DNA of 64,000 nucleotides, from the NCBI RefSeq assembly GCF_003731765.1, contig NZ_MOAL01000003.1, forward strand, positions 372,001 to 436,000, in the 5' to 3' direction. Made by a program: the position numbers and the translations under genes. Below the pieces are notes generated by a model. That model was not told where the DNA came from. It did no database searches and saw nothing but the letters and a program-made list of their open reading frames with translations. The stretch's first letter is position 1; every line of letters begins with the position of its first letter. Of this stretch, positions 45,021 to 53,671 are shown in pieces. Source of the stretch: Pseudomonas chlororaphis. Its GTDB lineage: Bacteria; Pseudomonadota; Gammaproteobacteria; Pseudomonadales; Pseudomonadaceae.

Positions 45021-46823
45021 TCAGAACCACTCATCTTGCATGGCCAGGCAGGTATCGTCCCGCGCCTGCAAAATCGTCAGTTCATGGTGGCAGCCCGGGA
45101 TTTCCCAGGTCAGGAAGTAGCGCGCCGCCTGCAGCTTGCCTCGGTAAAACGCAGCATCGGCCGCATTGCCCCTGGCCAGCCCCTCTTCGGCGCGAATCGC
45201 CTGCTCCAGCCAGCGCCAGCCGATCACCGTGTGCCCGAATACCTTCAGATACAGTGCCGAGTTGGCCAGGCTGCTGTTGACCTTGCCTTGCCCGAGGTCG
45301 GTCAGCAGGCCCAGGGTCACGCTTTGCAGGTGGCTCACCAGGGTTTCCAGAGGTTGGCGCAGCGCCGTCAGCGACTCATAAGCCTGTGCCCGTTCGCTGC
45401 TGTCGGCGATCAGCCGGAGCAATCGCTTTAAGCCCGCCCCATTGTTTTGCGCCAGCTTGCGCCCCAGCAGGTCCAGGGACTGAATGCCGTGGGTGCCTTC
45501 GTGGATCGGGTTCAGGCGGTTGTCGCGGTAGTACTGCTCCACCGGGTATTCCCGGGTGTAGCCGTGGCCGCCGAGGATTTGGATCGCCAGTTCGTTGGCC
45601 TTGAGGCAGAACTCCGAAGGCCAGGATTTGACGATCGGCGTCAGCAGGTCCAGCAGCTCGTGGGCCTGCTGGCGTTCGGTGTCGCTGGCCAGGGTGGTGG
45701 TGTCGTCGAACAGCCGTGCGGCATACAGACCCAGGTCAAAGGCGCCTTCGACGTAGGCCTTCTGGGTCAACAGCATGCGCTTGACGTCGGCGTGCTGGAT
45801 GATCGACACCGGGGCGGTGTTCGGGTCCTTGCTGTCGGGCAGCCGCCCTTGCGGGCGTTCGCGGGCGTAGTCCAGGGAGTACAAATAGCCGGCGTAACCT
45901 AGCATCACCGCGCCCATGCCGACGCCGATCCGCGCCTCGTTCATCATTTGGAACATGTAACTCAGGCCCTGATGGGGTTTACCCACCAGATAGCCGACGC
46001 ACTGCCCGTTGTCGCCGAAGTTCAAAGCGGTGGAGGTGGTGCCGCGCCAGCCCATCTTGTGGAACAGCCCGGCCAATATCACGTCATTGCGCGGGCCCAG
46101 GCTGCCGTCATCGTTGACCAGGAACTTGGGCACGATAAACAGCGAGATGCCCTTCACCCCCGCCGGTGCGTCCGGCAGTTTGGCCAGGACCATGTGCACG
46201 ATGTTTTCCGACAGCGGGTGATCGCCGCCGGAGATAAAGATCTTGTTGCCCTTGAGGCGATAACTGCCGTCCGTCGCGGGTTCGGCGCGGGTGCGGATGT
46301 CCGAGAGCGAGGAGCCGGCGTGGGGCTCGGTCAGGGCCATGGTGCCGAAGAAACGGCCATCGATCATCGGCTGCAGGAAGCGCTGCTTCTGTTCGTCGGT
46401 GCCGAAGCTTTCAATCAGGTTGGCCGCGCCCATGGTCAGGAACGGATAGGAAGTGGACGCCGCGTTGGCCGATTGGAAGTGGGCGAAGCAGGCCTGGGAC
46501 AGCAGGGTGGGCAGTTGCATGCCGCCGTCTTCGAAGCGGCGGGCGGCGTTGAGAAAACCGGCCTCCAGAAACGCATCGACTGCCGGTTTCACTTCCGGAA
46601 TCAGAATCGCCTGGCCGTCTTCATAACGGGGTTCGTTTTCGTCGTTCTTGCGGTTGTGGGGCGCGAAGTATTTTTCGGCAATGCTGCGCGCCGTGCTGAT
46701 GGCGGCGTCGAAGGTTTCCCGGTTGTGCTCGGCAAACCGCTCACGCTGGGTCAGGCCCTCGGCATCGAGCACCTCATACAGTTCAAAGGCCAGATTGCGG
46801 GAACTGAGCAACGTCTCGGACAT
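45021..46823 (-). CDS. acyl-CoA dehydrogenase
   Basis: A 600-residue FAD-dependent dehydrogenase of the long (FadE5-like) type. It has the ALTEPHAGSSLSDIRTRA substrate/FAD loop, KGNKIFISGGDH, and NPIHEGTHGIQSLDLLGRKL, where the catalytic-region glutamate and FAD contacts are found; the extra C-terminal domain (AcylCoA_dehydrog_C) explains the length. It oxidises an acyl-CoA to the enoyl-CoA; chain length cannot be read from the sequence. It is converging with the ZapA-like gene. Confidence 0.92.
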   Translation of the reverse strand: MSETLLSSRNLAFELYEVLDAEGLTQRERFAEHNRETFDAAISTARSIAEKYFAPHNRKNDENEPRYEDGQAILIPEVKPAVDAFLEAGFLNAARRFEDGGMQLPTLLSQACFAHFQSANAASTSYPFLTMGAANLIESFGTDEQKQRFLQPMIDGRFFGTMALTEPHAGSSLSDIRTRAEPATDGSYRLKGNKIFISGGDHPLSENIVHMVLAKLPDAPAGVKGISLFIVPKFLVNDDGSLGPRNDVILAGLFHKMGWRGTTSTALNFGDNGQCVGYLVGKPHQGLSYMFQMMNEARIGVGMGAVMLGYAGYLYSLDYARERPQGRLPDSKDPNTAPVSIIQHADVKRMLLTQKAYVEGAFDLGLYAARLFDDTTTLASDTERQQAHELLDLLTPIVKSWPSEFCLKANELAIQILGGHGYTREYPVEQYYRDNRLNPIHEGTHGIQSLDLLGRKLAQNNGAGLKRLLRLIADSSERAQAYESLTALRQPLETLVSHLQSVTLGLLTDLGQGKVNSSLANSALYLKVFGHTVIGWRWLEQAIRAEEGLARGNAADAAFYRGKLQAARYFLTWEIPGCHHELTILQARDDTCLAMQDEWF

Positions 46824-46920
46824 GACGGCGTACCTGTAGAAAAGTATGCCGCAGTCTAAGAAGGCTTATAAAAATGGGGAAGGAAGATAGATCGGGGTGA
46901 TGGGGGAGCAGAAGAGATGC

Positions 46921-47001
46921 GCTACAAGCTTCAAGCGGCAAGAGAAAGCAGGTCCGAACCGAACCGCTCTTCCTTGCCGCTTGCCGCTTGAAACTTGCCG
47001 C
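46921..47001 (+). repeat. REP-like inverted repeat downstream of putA
   Basis: The arm AGCTTCAAGCGGCAAG (46928-46942, approximate) pairs with CTTGCCGCTTGAAACT (46980-46995) with one mismatch. An extra CTTGCCGCTTGCCGCTTG tandem occurs in the right half. It is the same family as the repeats at 9881-9962 and 56005-56102. It fills the space between the putA end (47007) and the acyl-CoA dehydrogenase start. Confidence 0.8.
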
Positions 47002-47006
47002 TGCTC

Positions 47007-50000
47007 TTAACCGATCGTCATCAAGCTGGCATTGCCGCCGGCTGCCGCGGTGTTGACGCTCAGGGCGCGTTCGATCACCAGGCGTTCCAGGGCGATGCCG
47101 GTTTCGCCCTGGGACAGGCCGTGAACCCCGACAATCGCACCGGCGCGCTGGGCCACTTGCTGGCAGACGCCGCGCAACTGGTCGGAATCGCCGTGGTGCA
47201 GCACAGCATCGAACACCACCTCGTCCTTGGTCCAATCCGCCACACGCTGGATGCGCGCTTGCACGTCCTTCGGCAGGCGGGCGAACAGCGCCTTGCTGAC
47301 ATCGCTTTCCGGCCAAACCGCCGAGCCGCCGACGGCCAGCACGGCCGCCAGTTGGTTGAGCAGGTCGCTTTCCAGGTCCGCCAGGCACAGCACGTGTTCG
47401 CGCGGCAGGATCGCGTAGCTGTTGCGCTCGCCGGTCGGGCCCACCAGTTGGCGGGTGATGCCGCTTTGCGATTGGGCAGCGAACTGCGCACACAGGGCGC
47501 TGAGGTCGTTGAGCTGATTGCCTTGGGCCCAGGTGTTGAGGGCTGTCAGCGGGGCGCTCATGGCGTCACGCAGGCGCAGGTCCGGTGCATTCAGCGCGTC
47601 GCCACGGACGAACGACTGCTCGATGGCGTCCACCGGGCGGGTCGACAGCAAGCGGTACAGGTACAGCGGGCCGCCGGCTTTCGGGCCGGTGCCCGACAGG
47701 CCTTCGCCGCCGAACGGTTGCACACCGACCACAGCGCCGACGATGTTGCGGTTGACGTAGACGTTCCCTGCGTTGACGTTGTCCACCACCTTGGCAATGG
47801 TTTCGTCGATGCGGGTGTGCACGCCCAGGGTCAGGCCGTAGCCAGATGCATTGATCTGGGCGATCAACTGGTCGATCTCTTTACGCTTGTAGCGCACCAC
47901 GTGCAGCACCGGACCAAAGATCTCCCGTTGCAGCTCGTCGAAGCTTTCCAGTTCGATCAGGGTCGGCATGACGAAGGTGCCGCGTTTGCTTTCTTCGCTG
48001 TCGGCAATCGCCATCTGGTACACGCTGCGACCTTTGTCGCGCATGGCCTGGATGTGCTTCTCGATGCCGGCCTTGGCTTCGGCGTCGATCACTGGGCCGA
48101 TGTCCACCGACAGGCGTTCCGGGTTGCCCAGGCGGGATTCAGCCATGGCGCCCTTGAGCATTTCGATCACGCGGTCGGCGGAATCTTCCTGCAGGCACAG
48201 TACGCGCAGGGCCGAGCACCGCTGGCCGGCACTGTCGAAGGCCGAGGACACCACATCGATGACCACTTGTTCGGTCAGCGCCGAGGAGTCAACGATCATC
48301 GCGTTCTGGCCGCCGGTTTCGGCGATCAGCGGGATCGGGCGGCCCTGGTTGTCCAGGCGTCCGGCGATGTTGCGTTGCAGCAGGCGGGCGACTTCGGTGG
48401 AACCGGTGAACATCACGCCTTTGACCCGCTCGTCACCCACCAGGCGGGCACCCACGCTTTCGCCCTGGCCGGGCAGCAGTTGCAGCACGCCTTCAGGAAT
48501 GCCGGCTTCCAGCAACAGGCGCACTGCCTGGGCCGCCACCAGCGGGGTTTGTTCGGCCGGTTTGGCCAGGACCGGGTTACCGGCGGCCAGGGCGGCGGCC
48601 ACTTGGCCACTGAAGATTGCCAGCGGGAAGTTCCACGGGCTGATGCACACCACCGGGCCCAGTGGGCGGTGGGCGTCATTGGTGAAGTCGTTGCGTGCCT
48701 GCACCGCGTAGTAGCGCAGGAAGTCCACGGCCTCCCGCACTTCGGCGATGGCGTTGGCGAAGGTCTTGCCGGCTTCACGGGCCAGCAGGCCCATCAGCGG
48801 TTGGATCTCGCCTTCCATCAGGTCAGCGGCGCGCTCCAGGATCGCGGCGCGTTCGGCCGGCGGCGTGGCTTGCCAGATCGGTGCGGCGTTCAAGGCGCAC
48901 TGGATGGCGTTGTCGACGTCAGCGACTGTGGCTTCCTGCACGTGGCCGACCACGTCACGGTGATCGGCCGGGTTCAGCACCGGGCTGGCGGCTTCGTTGC
49001 TGGAGGCACAACCAAGGATCGGCGCGGCTTTCCAGCTGTTATGAGCGGTCGCCAGCAAGGCGCAGGACAGCGACGCCAAGCGGTGTTCGTTGGCCAGGTC
49101 GATGCCGGCGGAGTTGGCGCGTTCGCTGCCGTACAGGTCGCGTGGCAGCGGGATGCGTGGGTGCGGCAGGCCGAAGCCGCCTTCCAGGGTCGCCATCTGC
49201 TCGATGCTGGCTACCGGATCGGCCACCAGTTCCTGAATGGAGATCGACTGGTCGGCAATGCGGTTGACGAACGAGGTGTTGGCGCCGTTTTCCAGCAGGC
49301 GACGCACCAGGTAGGCGAGCAGGGTTTCGTGGGTGCCCACCGGTGCGTACACGCGGCACGGACGGTTGAGCTTGCCTTCGGAAACCTTGCCTACAACCTG
49401 TTCGTACAGCGGTTCACCCATGCCGTGCAGACACTGGAACTCGTACTGGCCGGGGTAATAGTTCTGACCGGCGATGTGGTAGATGGCCGACAGAGTGTGG
49501 GCGTTGTGGGTGGCGAATTGCGGGTAGATGACTTCCGGCACCGACAGCAGTTTGCGTGCGCAAGCGATGTAGGAAACGTCGGTGTACACCTTGCGGGTGT
49601 AGACCGGATAGCCTTCCAGGCCTTCGACCTGGGCGCGCTTGATTTCGCTGTCCCAATACGCGCCTTTTACCAGGCGGATCATCAGGCGATGGCGGCTGCG
49701 GCGCGCCAGGTCGATGACGTAGTCGATCACGTACGGGCAACGCTTCTGGTAGGCCTGGATCACGAAGCCGATGCCGTTCCAGCCAGTCAACTGCGGCTCG
49801 AAGCACAGGCGTTCCAGCAGGTCCAGGGACAGCTCCAGGCGGTCCGCTTCCTCGGCGTCGATGTTCAGGCCGATGTCGTATTGCTTGGCCAGCAGGGTCA
49901 GGGACAGCAGGCGCGGGTACAGCTCGTCCATCACGCGTTCGTATTGGGCGCGGCTGTAGCGTGGGTGCAGGGCCGAGAGCTTGATGGAGATGCCCGGGCC

Positions 50001-50960
50001 TTCATAAATGCCCCGGCCGTGTGAGGCTTTGCCGATGGAGTGGATGGCCTGCTCGTAGGACGCCAGGTATTTCTGCGCGTCGTGCTCGGTCAGGGCCGCT
50101 TCGCCGAGCATGTCGTAGGAATAACGGAAGCCCTTGGCTTCGAACTTGCTGGCGTTGGCCAGGGCTTCGGCGATGGTTTCACCGGTGACGAACTGCTCGC
50201 CCATCAGGCGCATGGCCATGTCCACGCCTTTGCGGATCATCGGCTCGCCGCTCTTGCCGATGATGCGGCTCAGGGACGAGGTCAGGCCCGCTTCGTTGTG
50301 GGTGGAGACCAGCTTGCCAGTCAGCAACAGGCCCCAGGTCGCGGCGTTGACGAACAGCGACGGGCTGTTGCCCAGGTGCGGCTGCCAGTTGCCGGTGCTG
50401 ATCTTGTCGCGGATCAGTGCGTCGCGGGTGCCCTTGTCGGGGATGCGCAACAGGGCTTCGGCCAGGCACATCAGTGCCACGCCTTCCTGGGACGACAGGG
50501 AGAATTCCTGCAGCAGGCCCTGGACGATGCCGGCGCGGCCACCGGCGCTCTTCTGATTGCGCAGTTTTTCGGCAATCGAGGCGGCCAGCTTGTGGGTGGC
50601 TTCGGCCATCTGCGCCGGCAGGCGCGCCTGCTCCAGCAACATCGGCACCACTTCCGGTTCCGGGCGGCGGTAGGCGGCGGTGATGGCGGCACGCAATACC
50701 GACTGCGGGAGGATGCTTTCGGCAAACTCCAGGAAGCACTGATGGGCGTGGTCAGCCTGGACTTCGCCGGCGTCGTCGCCGTCTTTGCCGGTCGCACCGC
50801 TCAGCTCGGTCAGGGTTGCACCACCCTCGAGTTTCTCCAGGTAATTGAAAATCGCCTGTTTGATCAGCCAGTGGGGCGTGCGATCAATGGAGGTTGCCGC
50901 GGCCTTCAAACGCTCGCGGGTAGGGTCGTCGAGTTTGACCCCGAGGGTGGTGGTAGCCAT
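47007..50960 (-). CDS. putA: bifunctional proline dehydrogenase / P5C dehydrogenase and repressor
   Basis: A 1317-residue trifunctional protein. An N-terminal ribbon-helix-helix DNA-binding domain (MATTTLGVKLDDPTRERLKAA, residues 1-47) is followed by the FAD proline dehydrogenase barrel (about 190-500, with RLVKGAYWDSEIKRAQ and GTHETLLAYLVRRLL). The P5C aldehyde dehydrogenase (about 580-1020) contains the catalytic Cys in GQRCSALRV and the Glu in LIAETGGQNAMIVD, and a C-terminal capping domain closes the protein. It converts proline to glutamate and represses put genes when proline is absent. ATG 50960 begins the RHH domain. Confidence 0.97.
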   Translation of the reverse strand: MATTTLGVKLDDPTRERLKAAATSIDRTPHWLIKQAIFNYLEKLEGGATLTELSGATGKDGDDAGEVQADHAHQCFLEFAESILPQSVLRAAITAAYRRPEPEVVPMLLEQARLPAQMAEATHKLAASIAEKLRNQKSAGGRAGIVQGLLQEFSLSSQEGVALMCLAEALLRIPDKGTRDALIRDKISTGNWQPHLGNSPSLFVNAATWGLLLTGKLVSTHNEAGLTSSLSRIIGKSGEPMIRKGVDMAMRLMGEQFVTGETIAEALANASKFEAKGFRYSYDMLGEAALTEHDAQKYLASYEQAIHSIGKASHGRGIYEGPGISIKLSALHPRYSRAQYERVMDELYPRLLSLTLLAKQYDIGLNIDAEEADRLELSLDLLERLCFEPQLTGWNGIGFVIQAYQKRCPYVIDYVIDLARRSRHRLMIRLVKGAYWDSEIKRAQVEGLEGYPVYTRKVYTDVSYIACARKLLSVPEVIYPQFATHNAHTLSAIYHIAGQNYYPGQYEFQCLHGMGEPLYEQVVGKVSEGKLNRPCRVYAPVGTHETLLAYLVRRLLENGANTSFVNRIADQSISIQELVADPVASIEQMATLEGGFGLPHPRIPLPRDLYGSERANSAGIDLANEHRLASLSCALLATAHNSWKAAPILGCASSNEAASPVLNPADHRDVVGHVQEATVADVDNAIQCALNAAPIWQATPPAERAAILERAADLMEGEIQPLMGLLAREAGKTFANAIAEVREAVDFLRYYAVQARNDFTNDAHRPLGPVVCISPWNFPLAIFSGQVAAALAAGNPVLAKPAEQTPLVAAQAVRLLLEAGIPEGVLQLLPGQGESVGARLVGDERVKGVMFTGSTEVARLLQRNIAGRLDNQGRPIPLIAETGGQNAMIVDSSALTEQVVIDVVSSAFDSAGQRCSALRVLCLQEDSADRVIEMLKGAMAESRLGNPERLSVDIGPVIDAEAKAGIEKHIQAMRDKGRSVYQMAIADSEESKRGTFVMPTLIELESFDELQREIFGPVLHVVRYKRKEIDQLIAQINASGYGLTLGVHTRIDETIAKVVDNVNAGNVYVNRNIVGAVVGVQPFGGEGLSGTGPKAGGPLYLYRLLSTRPVDAIEQSFVRGDALNAPDLRLRDAMSAPLTALNTWAQGNQLNDLSALCAQFAAQSQSGITRQLVGPTGERNSYAILPREHVLCLADLESDLLNQLAAVLAVGGSAVWPESDVSKALFARLPKDVQARIQRVADWTKDEVVFDAVLHHGDSDQLRGVCQQVAQRAGAIVGVHGLSQGETGIALERLVIERALSVNTAAAGGNASLMTIG

Positions 50961-51030
50961 ATTTTTATCCTCATGTTTGCCACGACTGCGTGGCATCAGC
51001 TGGCGGCAAGATTAGCCTTGCGCTGAATAG

Positions 51031-51049
51031 GGTGCAACCGGGTGCAACC
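51031..51049. promoter_or_regulatory. tandem PutA operator motifs, putA side
   Basis: Two direct copies of GGTGCAACC (51031-51039 and 51041-51049) contain TGCAAC, the complement of the GTTGCA motif bound by the PutA ribbon-helix-helix in E. coli. They lie 71-89 bases before the putA start, where a repressor would block the putA promoter. Confidence 0.6.
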
Positions 51050-51194
51050 CTTTTTTTGCCGGAAACAATCACAGCTCGTCAGGAAGTGAATAGGGCGAGC
51101 AAACGCCCGCATTGCCTTGGTGCGATTAATTCTGGAAAGTTGGTTTTTTGCTCCAAAAAGGAGCAAAAACATTCGTTCCGGTCCTAAATTCGAT

Positions 51195-51231
51195 GAGGTG
51201 CAACTGAATTCCGTGAAACAGGTTGCACCTC
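51195..51231. promoter_or_regulatory. inverted pair of PutA operator motifs in the putA-putP gap
   Basis: GAGGTGCAAC (51195-51204) and GTTGCACCTC (51222-51231) are perfect reverse complements around 17 bases. Both contain the GTTGCA-type core. The gap is 461 bases in all, and no other gene was seen in it. Confidence 0.6.
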
Positions 51232-51260
51232 GCTGGAGTTGTTGAATAGGATTCGCGCCT

Positions 51261-51272
51261 CAGGTGCAACCT
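51261..51272. promoter_or_regulatory. single PutA operator motif, putP side
   Basis: CAGGTGCAACCT carries a fifth TGCAAC core (51265-51270), about 150 bases before the putP start. Confidence 0.55.
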
Positions 51273-51421
51273 CCCTTTGCGGCGGTTCATCGGCTGATGG
51301 CTTTCCTGGGGAAACATCAGTCATAAATGCGCGTAATACCCGATCGTCTCTCAAACGTATCCGTTGGGCGGCGGTTGTGCTGATCGCTGCTACATAAAAA
51401 CAAAGCCAGGGCGTAACTCAC

Positions 51422-52906
51422 ATGAGTGCAAGCAATCCAACCTTGATCACGTTCGTGATCTACATCGCAGCAATGGTGCTGATCGGCTTTATGGCCTATC
51501 GCTCCACCAACAACCTTTCCGATTACATTCTGGGCGGTCGCAGCCTTGGCAGCGTGGTCACCGCGTTGTCCGCCGGTGCGTCCGACATGAGTGGCTGGCT
51601 GCTGATGGGCCTGCCGGGCGCCATCTACATGTCCGGGTTGTCGGAAAGCTGGATCGCCATCGGCCTGATCGTCGGTGCCTACCTGAACTGGCTGTTCGTG
51701 GCCGGTCGCCTGCGGGTGCAGACCGAGCACAACGGCGACGCGCTGACCCTGCCGGACTACTTCTCCAGCCGTTTTGAAGACAGAAGCGGCCTGCTGCGGA
51801 TCATTTCCGCGGTGGTGATCCTGGTGTTCTTCACCATCTATTGCGCTTCCGGCATCGTTGCCGGCGCCCGTCTGTTCGAAAGCACCTTCGGCATGCCTTA
51901 CGAGACGGCGCTGTGGGCCGGCGCTGCCGCCACCATTGCCTACACCTTCGTCGGCGGTTTCCTGGCGGTGAGCTGGACTGACACGGTGCAAGCCACCCTG
52001 ATGATCTTCGCCCTGATCCTCACCCCGATCATCGTGCTGCTGGCCACCGGCGGCGTCGATACCACCTTCCTGGCCATCGAGGCCAAGGACGCCACCAACT
52101 TCGACATGCTGAAGAACACCACTTTCATCGGCGTGATCTCGTTGCTGGGCTGGGGCTTGGGCTACTTTGGCCAGCCGCACATCCTGGCGCGCTTCATGGC
52201 GGCGGATTCGGTCAAGTCGATCGCCAACGCCCGTCGCATCTCCATGACCTGGATGATCCTGTGCCTGGGCGGCACCGTGGCAGTGGGCTTCTTCGGTATC
52301 GCTTACTTCTCGGCGCACCCTGAAGTGGCCGGCCCCGTGGCCGAGAACCCTGAGCGGGTGTTTATCGAGTTGGCCAAGCTGTTGTTCAACCCATGGATTG
52401 CCGGTGTGCTGTTGTCGGCCATCCTTGCGGCCGTGATGAGCACCTTGAGCTGCCAGTTGCTGGTGTGCTCCAGCGCCCTGACCGAAGACTTCTACAAAGC
52501 CTTCCTGCGTAAGCGCGCTTCCCAACAGGAGCTGGTGTGGGTTGGCCGGGCGATGGTGCTGGTGGTCGCGCTGGTGGCGATTGGCCTGGCTGCCGACCCG
52601 ACTAACCGTGTACTGGGCCTGGTCAGCTACGCCTGGGCCGGTTTCGGTGCGGCCTTCGGTCCGGTGGTGCTGATCTCGGTGATCTGGAAAGGCATGACCC
52701 GCAACGGCGCGTTGGCCGGGATTATCGTCGGCGCGCTGACCGTGGTGCTGTGGAAGCACTTCGAGCTGCTGGGCCTGTACGAAATCATCCCAGGCTTTAT
52801 CTTCGCCAGCCTGGCCATTCTCTTGGTGAGCAAGATGAGCGCACCGAGCGCCGGCATGGTCCAGCGTTTCGAAGCTGCGGAAAAAGACTTCAAGCTCAAC
52901 CGCTGA
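51422..52906 (+). CDS. putP: sodium/proline symporter
   Basis: A 494-residue sodium:solute symporter of the PutP type, with about 13 transmembrane helices. It has DYILGGRSLGSVVTALSAGASDMSGWLL in helix 2 (the Na+ and proline binding region of PutP), the GWGLGYFGQPHILARFMA motif and VMSTLSCQLLVCSSALTEDFYK. It brings in proline for PutA, whose gene is divergent across the operator-rich gap. A strong bidirectional terminator follows. Confidence 0.96.
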   Translation: MSASNPTLITFVIYIAAMVLIGFMAYRSTNNLSDYILGGRSLGSVVTALSAGASDMSGWLLMGLPGAIYMSGLSESWIAIGLIVGAYLNWLFVAGRLRVQTEHNGDALTLPDYFSSRFEDRSGLLRIISAVVILVFFTIYCASGIVAGARLFESTFGMPYETALWAGAAATIAYTFVGGFLAVSWTDTVQATLMIFALILTPIIVLLATGGVDTTFLAIEAKDATNFDMLKNTTFIGVISLLGWGLGYFGQPHILARFMAADSVKSIANARRISMTWMILCLGGTVAVGFFGIAYFSAHPEVAGPVAENPERVFIELAKLLFNPWIAGVLLSAILAAVMSTLSCQLLVCSSALTEDFYKAFLRKRASQQELVWVGRAMVLVVALVAIGLAADPTNRVLGLVSYAWAGFGAAFGPVVLISVIWKGMTRNGALAGIIVGALTVVLWKHFELLGLYEIIPGFIFASLAILLVSKMSAPSAGMVQRFEAAEKDFKLNR

Positions 52907-52940
52907 GGTCGCCCCGTGCAGTGAGCCTTAGCTGAACTGC

Positions 52941-52978
52941 AAAAGGCCCGCCCTGGATGCCAGGGCGGGCCTTTTTTT
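52941..52978. terminator. bidirectional rho-independent terminator after putP
   Basis: AAAAGGCCCGCCCTGG and CCAGGGCGGGCCTTTTTTT form a near-perfect 16-pair stem with a short ATG loop, flanked by A and T runs. It lies between putP and the converging DUF2165 gene and can end both. Confidence 0.92.
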
Positions 52979-52987
52979 GCCTTTGAT

Positions 52988-53482
52988 TCAGCTCAGCTCA
53001 GGGTCGGGCTGGTTGAGGAAGATCAGCAGCCCGAGGATCGCCATATAGAACTTGAAGGCCGCTTCCTGGCCGTTCCAGGTGTGGGATTGCCACATCATGA
53101 ACCATTCGCCGCCCACCACCATGAAGCCGAAGAACCAGACCATAAAGCCCAGGCACAGGCCGGCCAGTGCCGGGGCTTTGGCGCGGTTGAAGCGGGCGCC
53201 ATCGGCATGCCGGTTGCGCCACAGGGTCAGGGCGCCCCAGGCCAGGAGCAGGCCGGTCAGGGCTTCACCGCTGATGATCAGCCAGTAGCCGCTGTGCCAC
53301 AGCCAGGGCGCGGTGATGGCGCGGCCGGTGGCCGTGTTGCCGGGGAACAGGGTGTCCATGCTCAGGACGTGTTGGACGAAGGCGAAGTTGGAGGCGTAGT
53401 CGCTGATGTTGTTGAAGGCCACCAACAGGGCGAAGGCGGCGATGGCCAAAGTCATGGCGATTTTTGCGTAACGGGCGGTCAT
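52988..53482 (-). CDS. DUF2165 family membrane protein
   Basis: A 164-residue small inner-membrane protein with four hydrophobic helices (IAMTLAIAAFALLVAFNNI; YWLIISGEALTGLLLAWGAL; AGLCLGFMVWFFGFMVVGG; FYMAILGLLIFL) and the NISDYASNFAFVQHVLSMDT loop typical of DUF2165. The function of the family is unknown. It stands alone: the minus-strand gene upstream (metY) is separated by a 189-base gap with a hairpin. Confidence 0.88.
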   Translation of the reverse strand: MTARYAKIAMTLAIAAFALLVAFNNISDYASNFAFVQHVLSMDTLFPGNTATGRAITAPWLWHSGYWLIISGEALTGLLLAWGALTLWRNRHADGARFNRAKAPALAGLCLGFMVWFFGFMVVGGEWFMMWQSHTWNGQEAAFKFYMAILGLLIFLNQPDPELS

Positions 53483-53638
53483 GGTGGAGTTTGTCCTTTG
53501 TCAGTCTGTGGTTGAGTCCCATGGCGCCTGTTGCGGGTGGAAGAGAGGCCGGCGCTGGAAGGTGGGGGCAGCACAGCCGTCCGCTGCGGGCCGGATAGGG
53601 AGAGCCGGCGCGGCAGCGGGGTCATCCGGAGGGGAAGA

Positions 53639-53671
53639 CGCCCCGCAGCCTGAAGGGTGCGGGGCGTTTTT
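53639..53671 (+). terminator. strong hairpin with T run on the plus strand
   Basis: ACGCCCCGCA and TGCGGGGCGT form a perfect 10-pair stem followed by TTTTTT on the plus strand, abutting the metY stop codon. Both flanking genes are on the minus strand, so the T run points away from them. It may still help end metY transcripts, but as an intrinsic terminator it fits a plus-strand transcript (see findings). Confidence 0.75.

Noticed and set aside
46995..50024. An about 1000-codon plus-strand frame opposite putA
   Set aside because: Same cause: a codon-bias shadow of putA, with no ribosome site or domain and a repetitive His/Gln/Val-rich composition.
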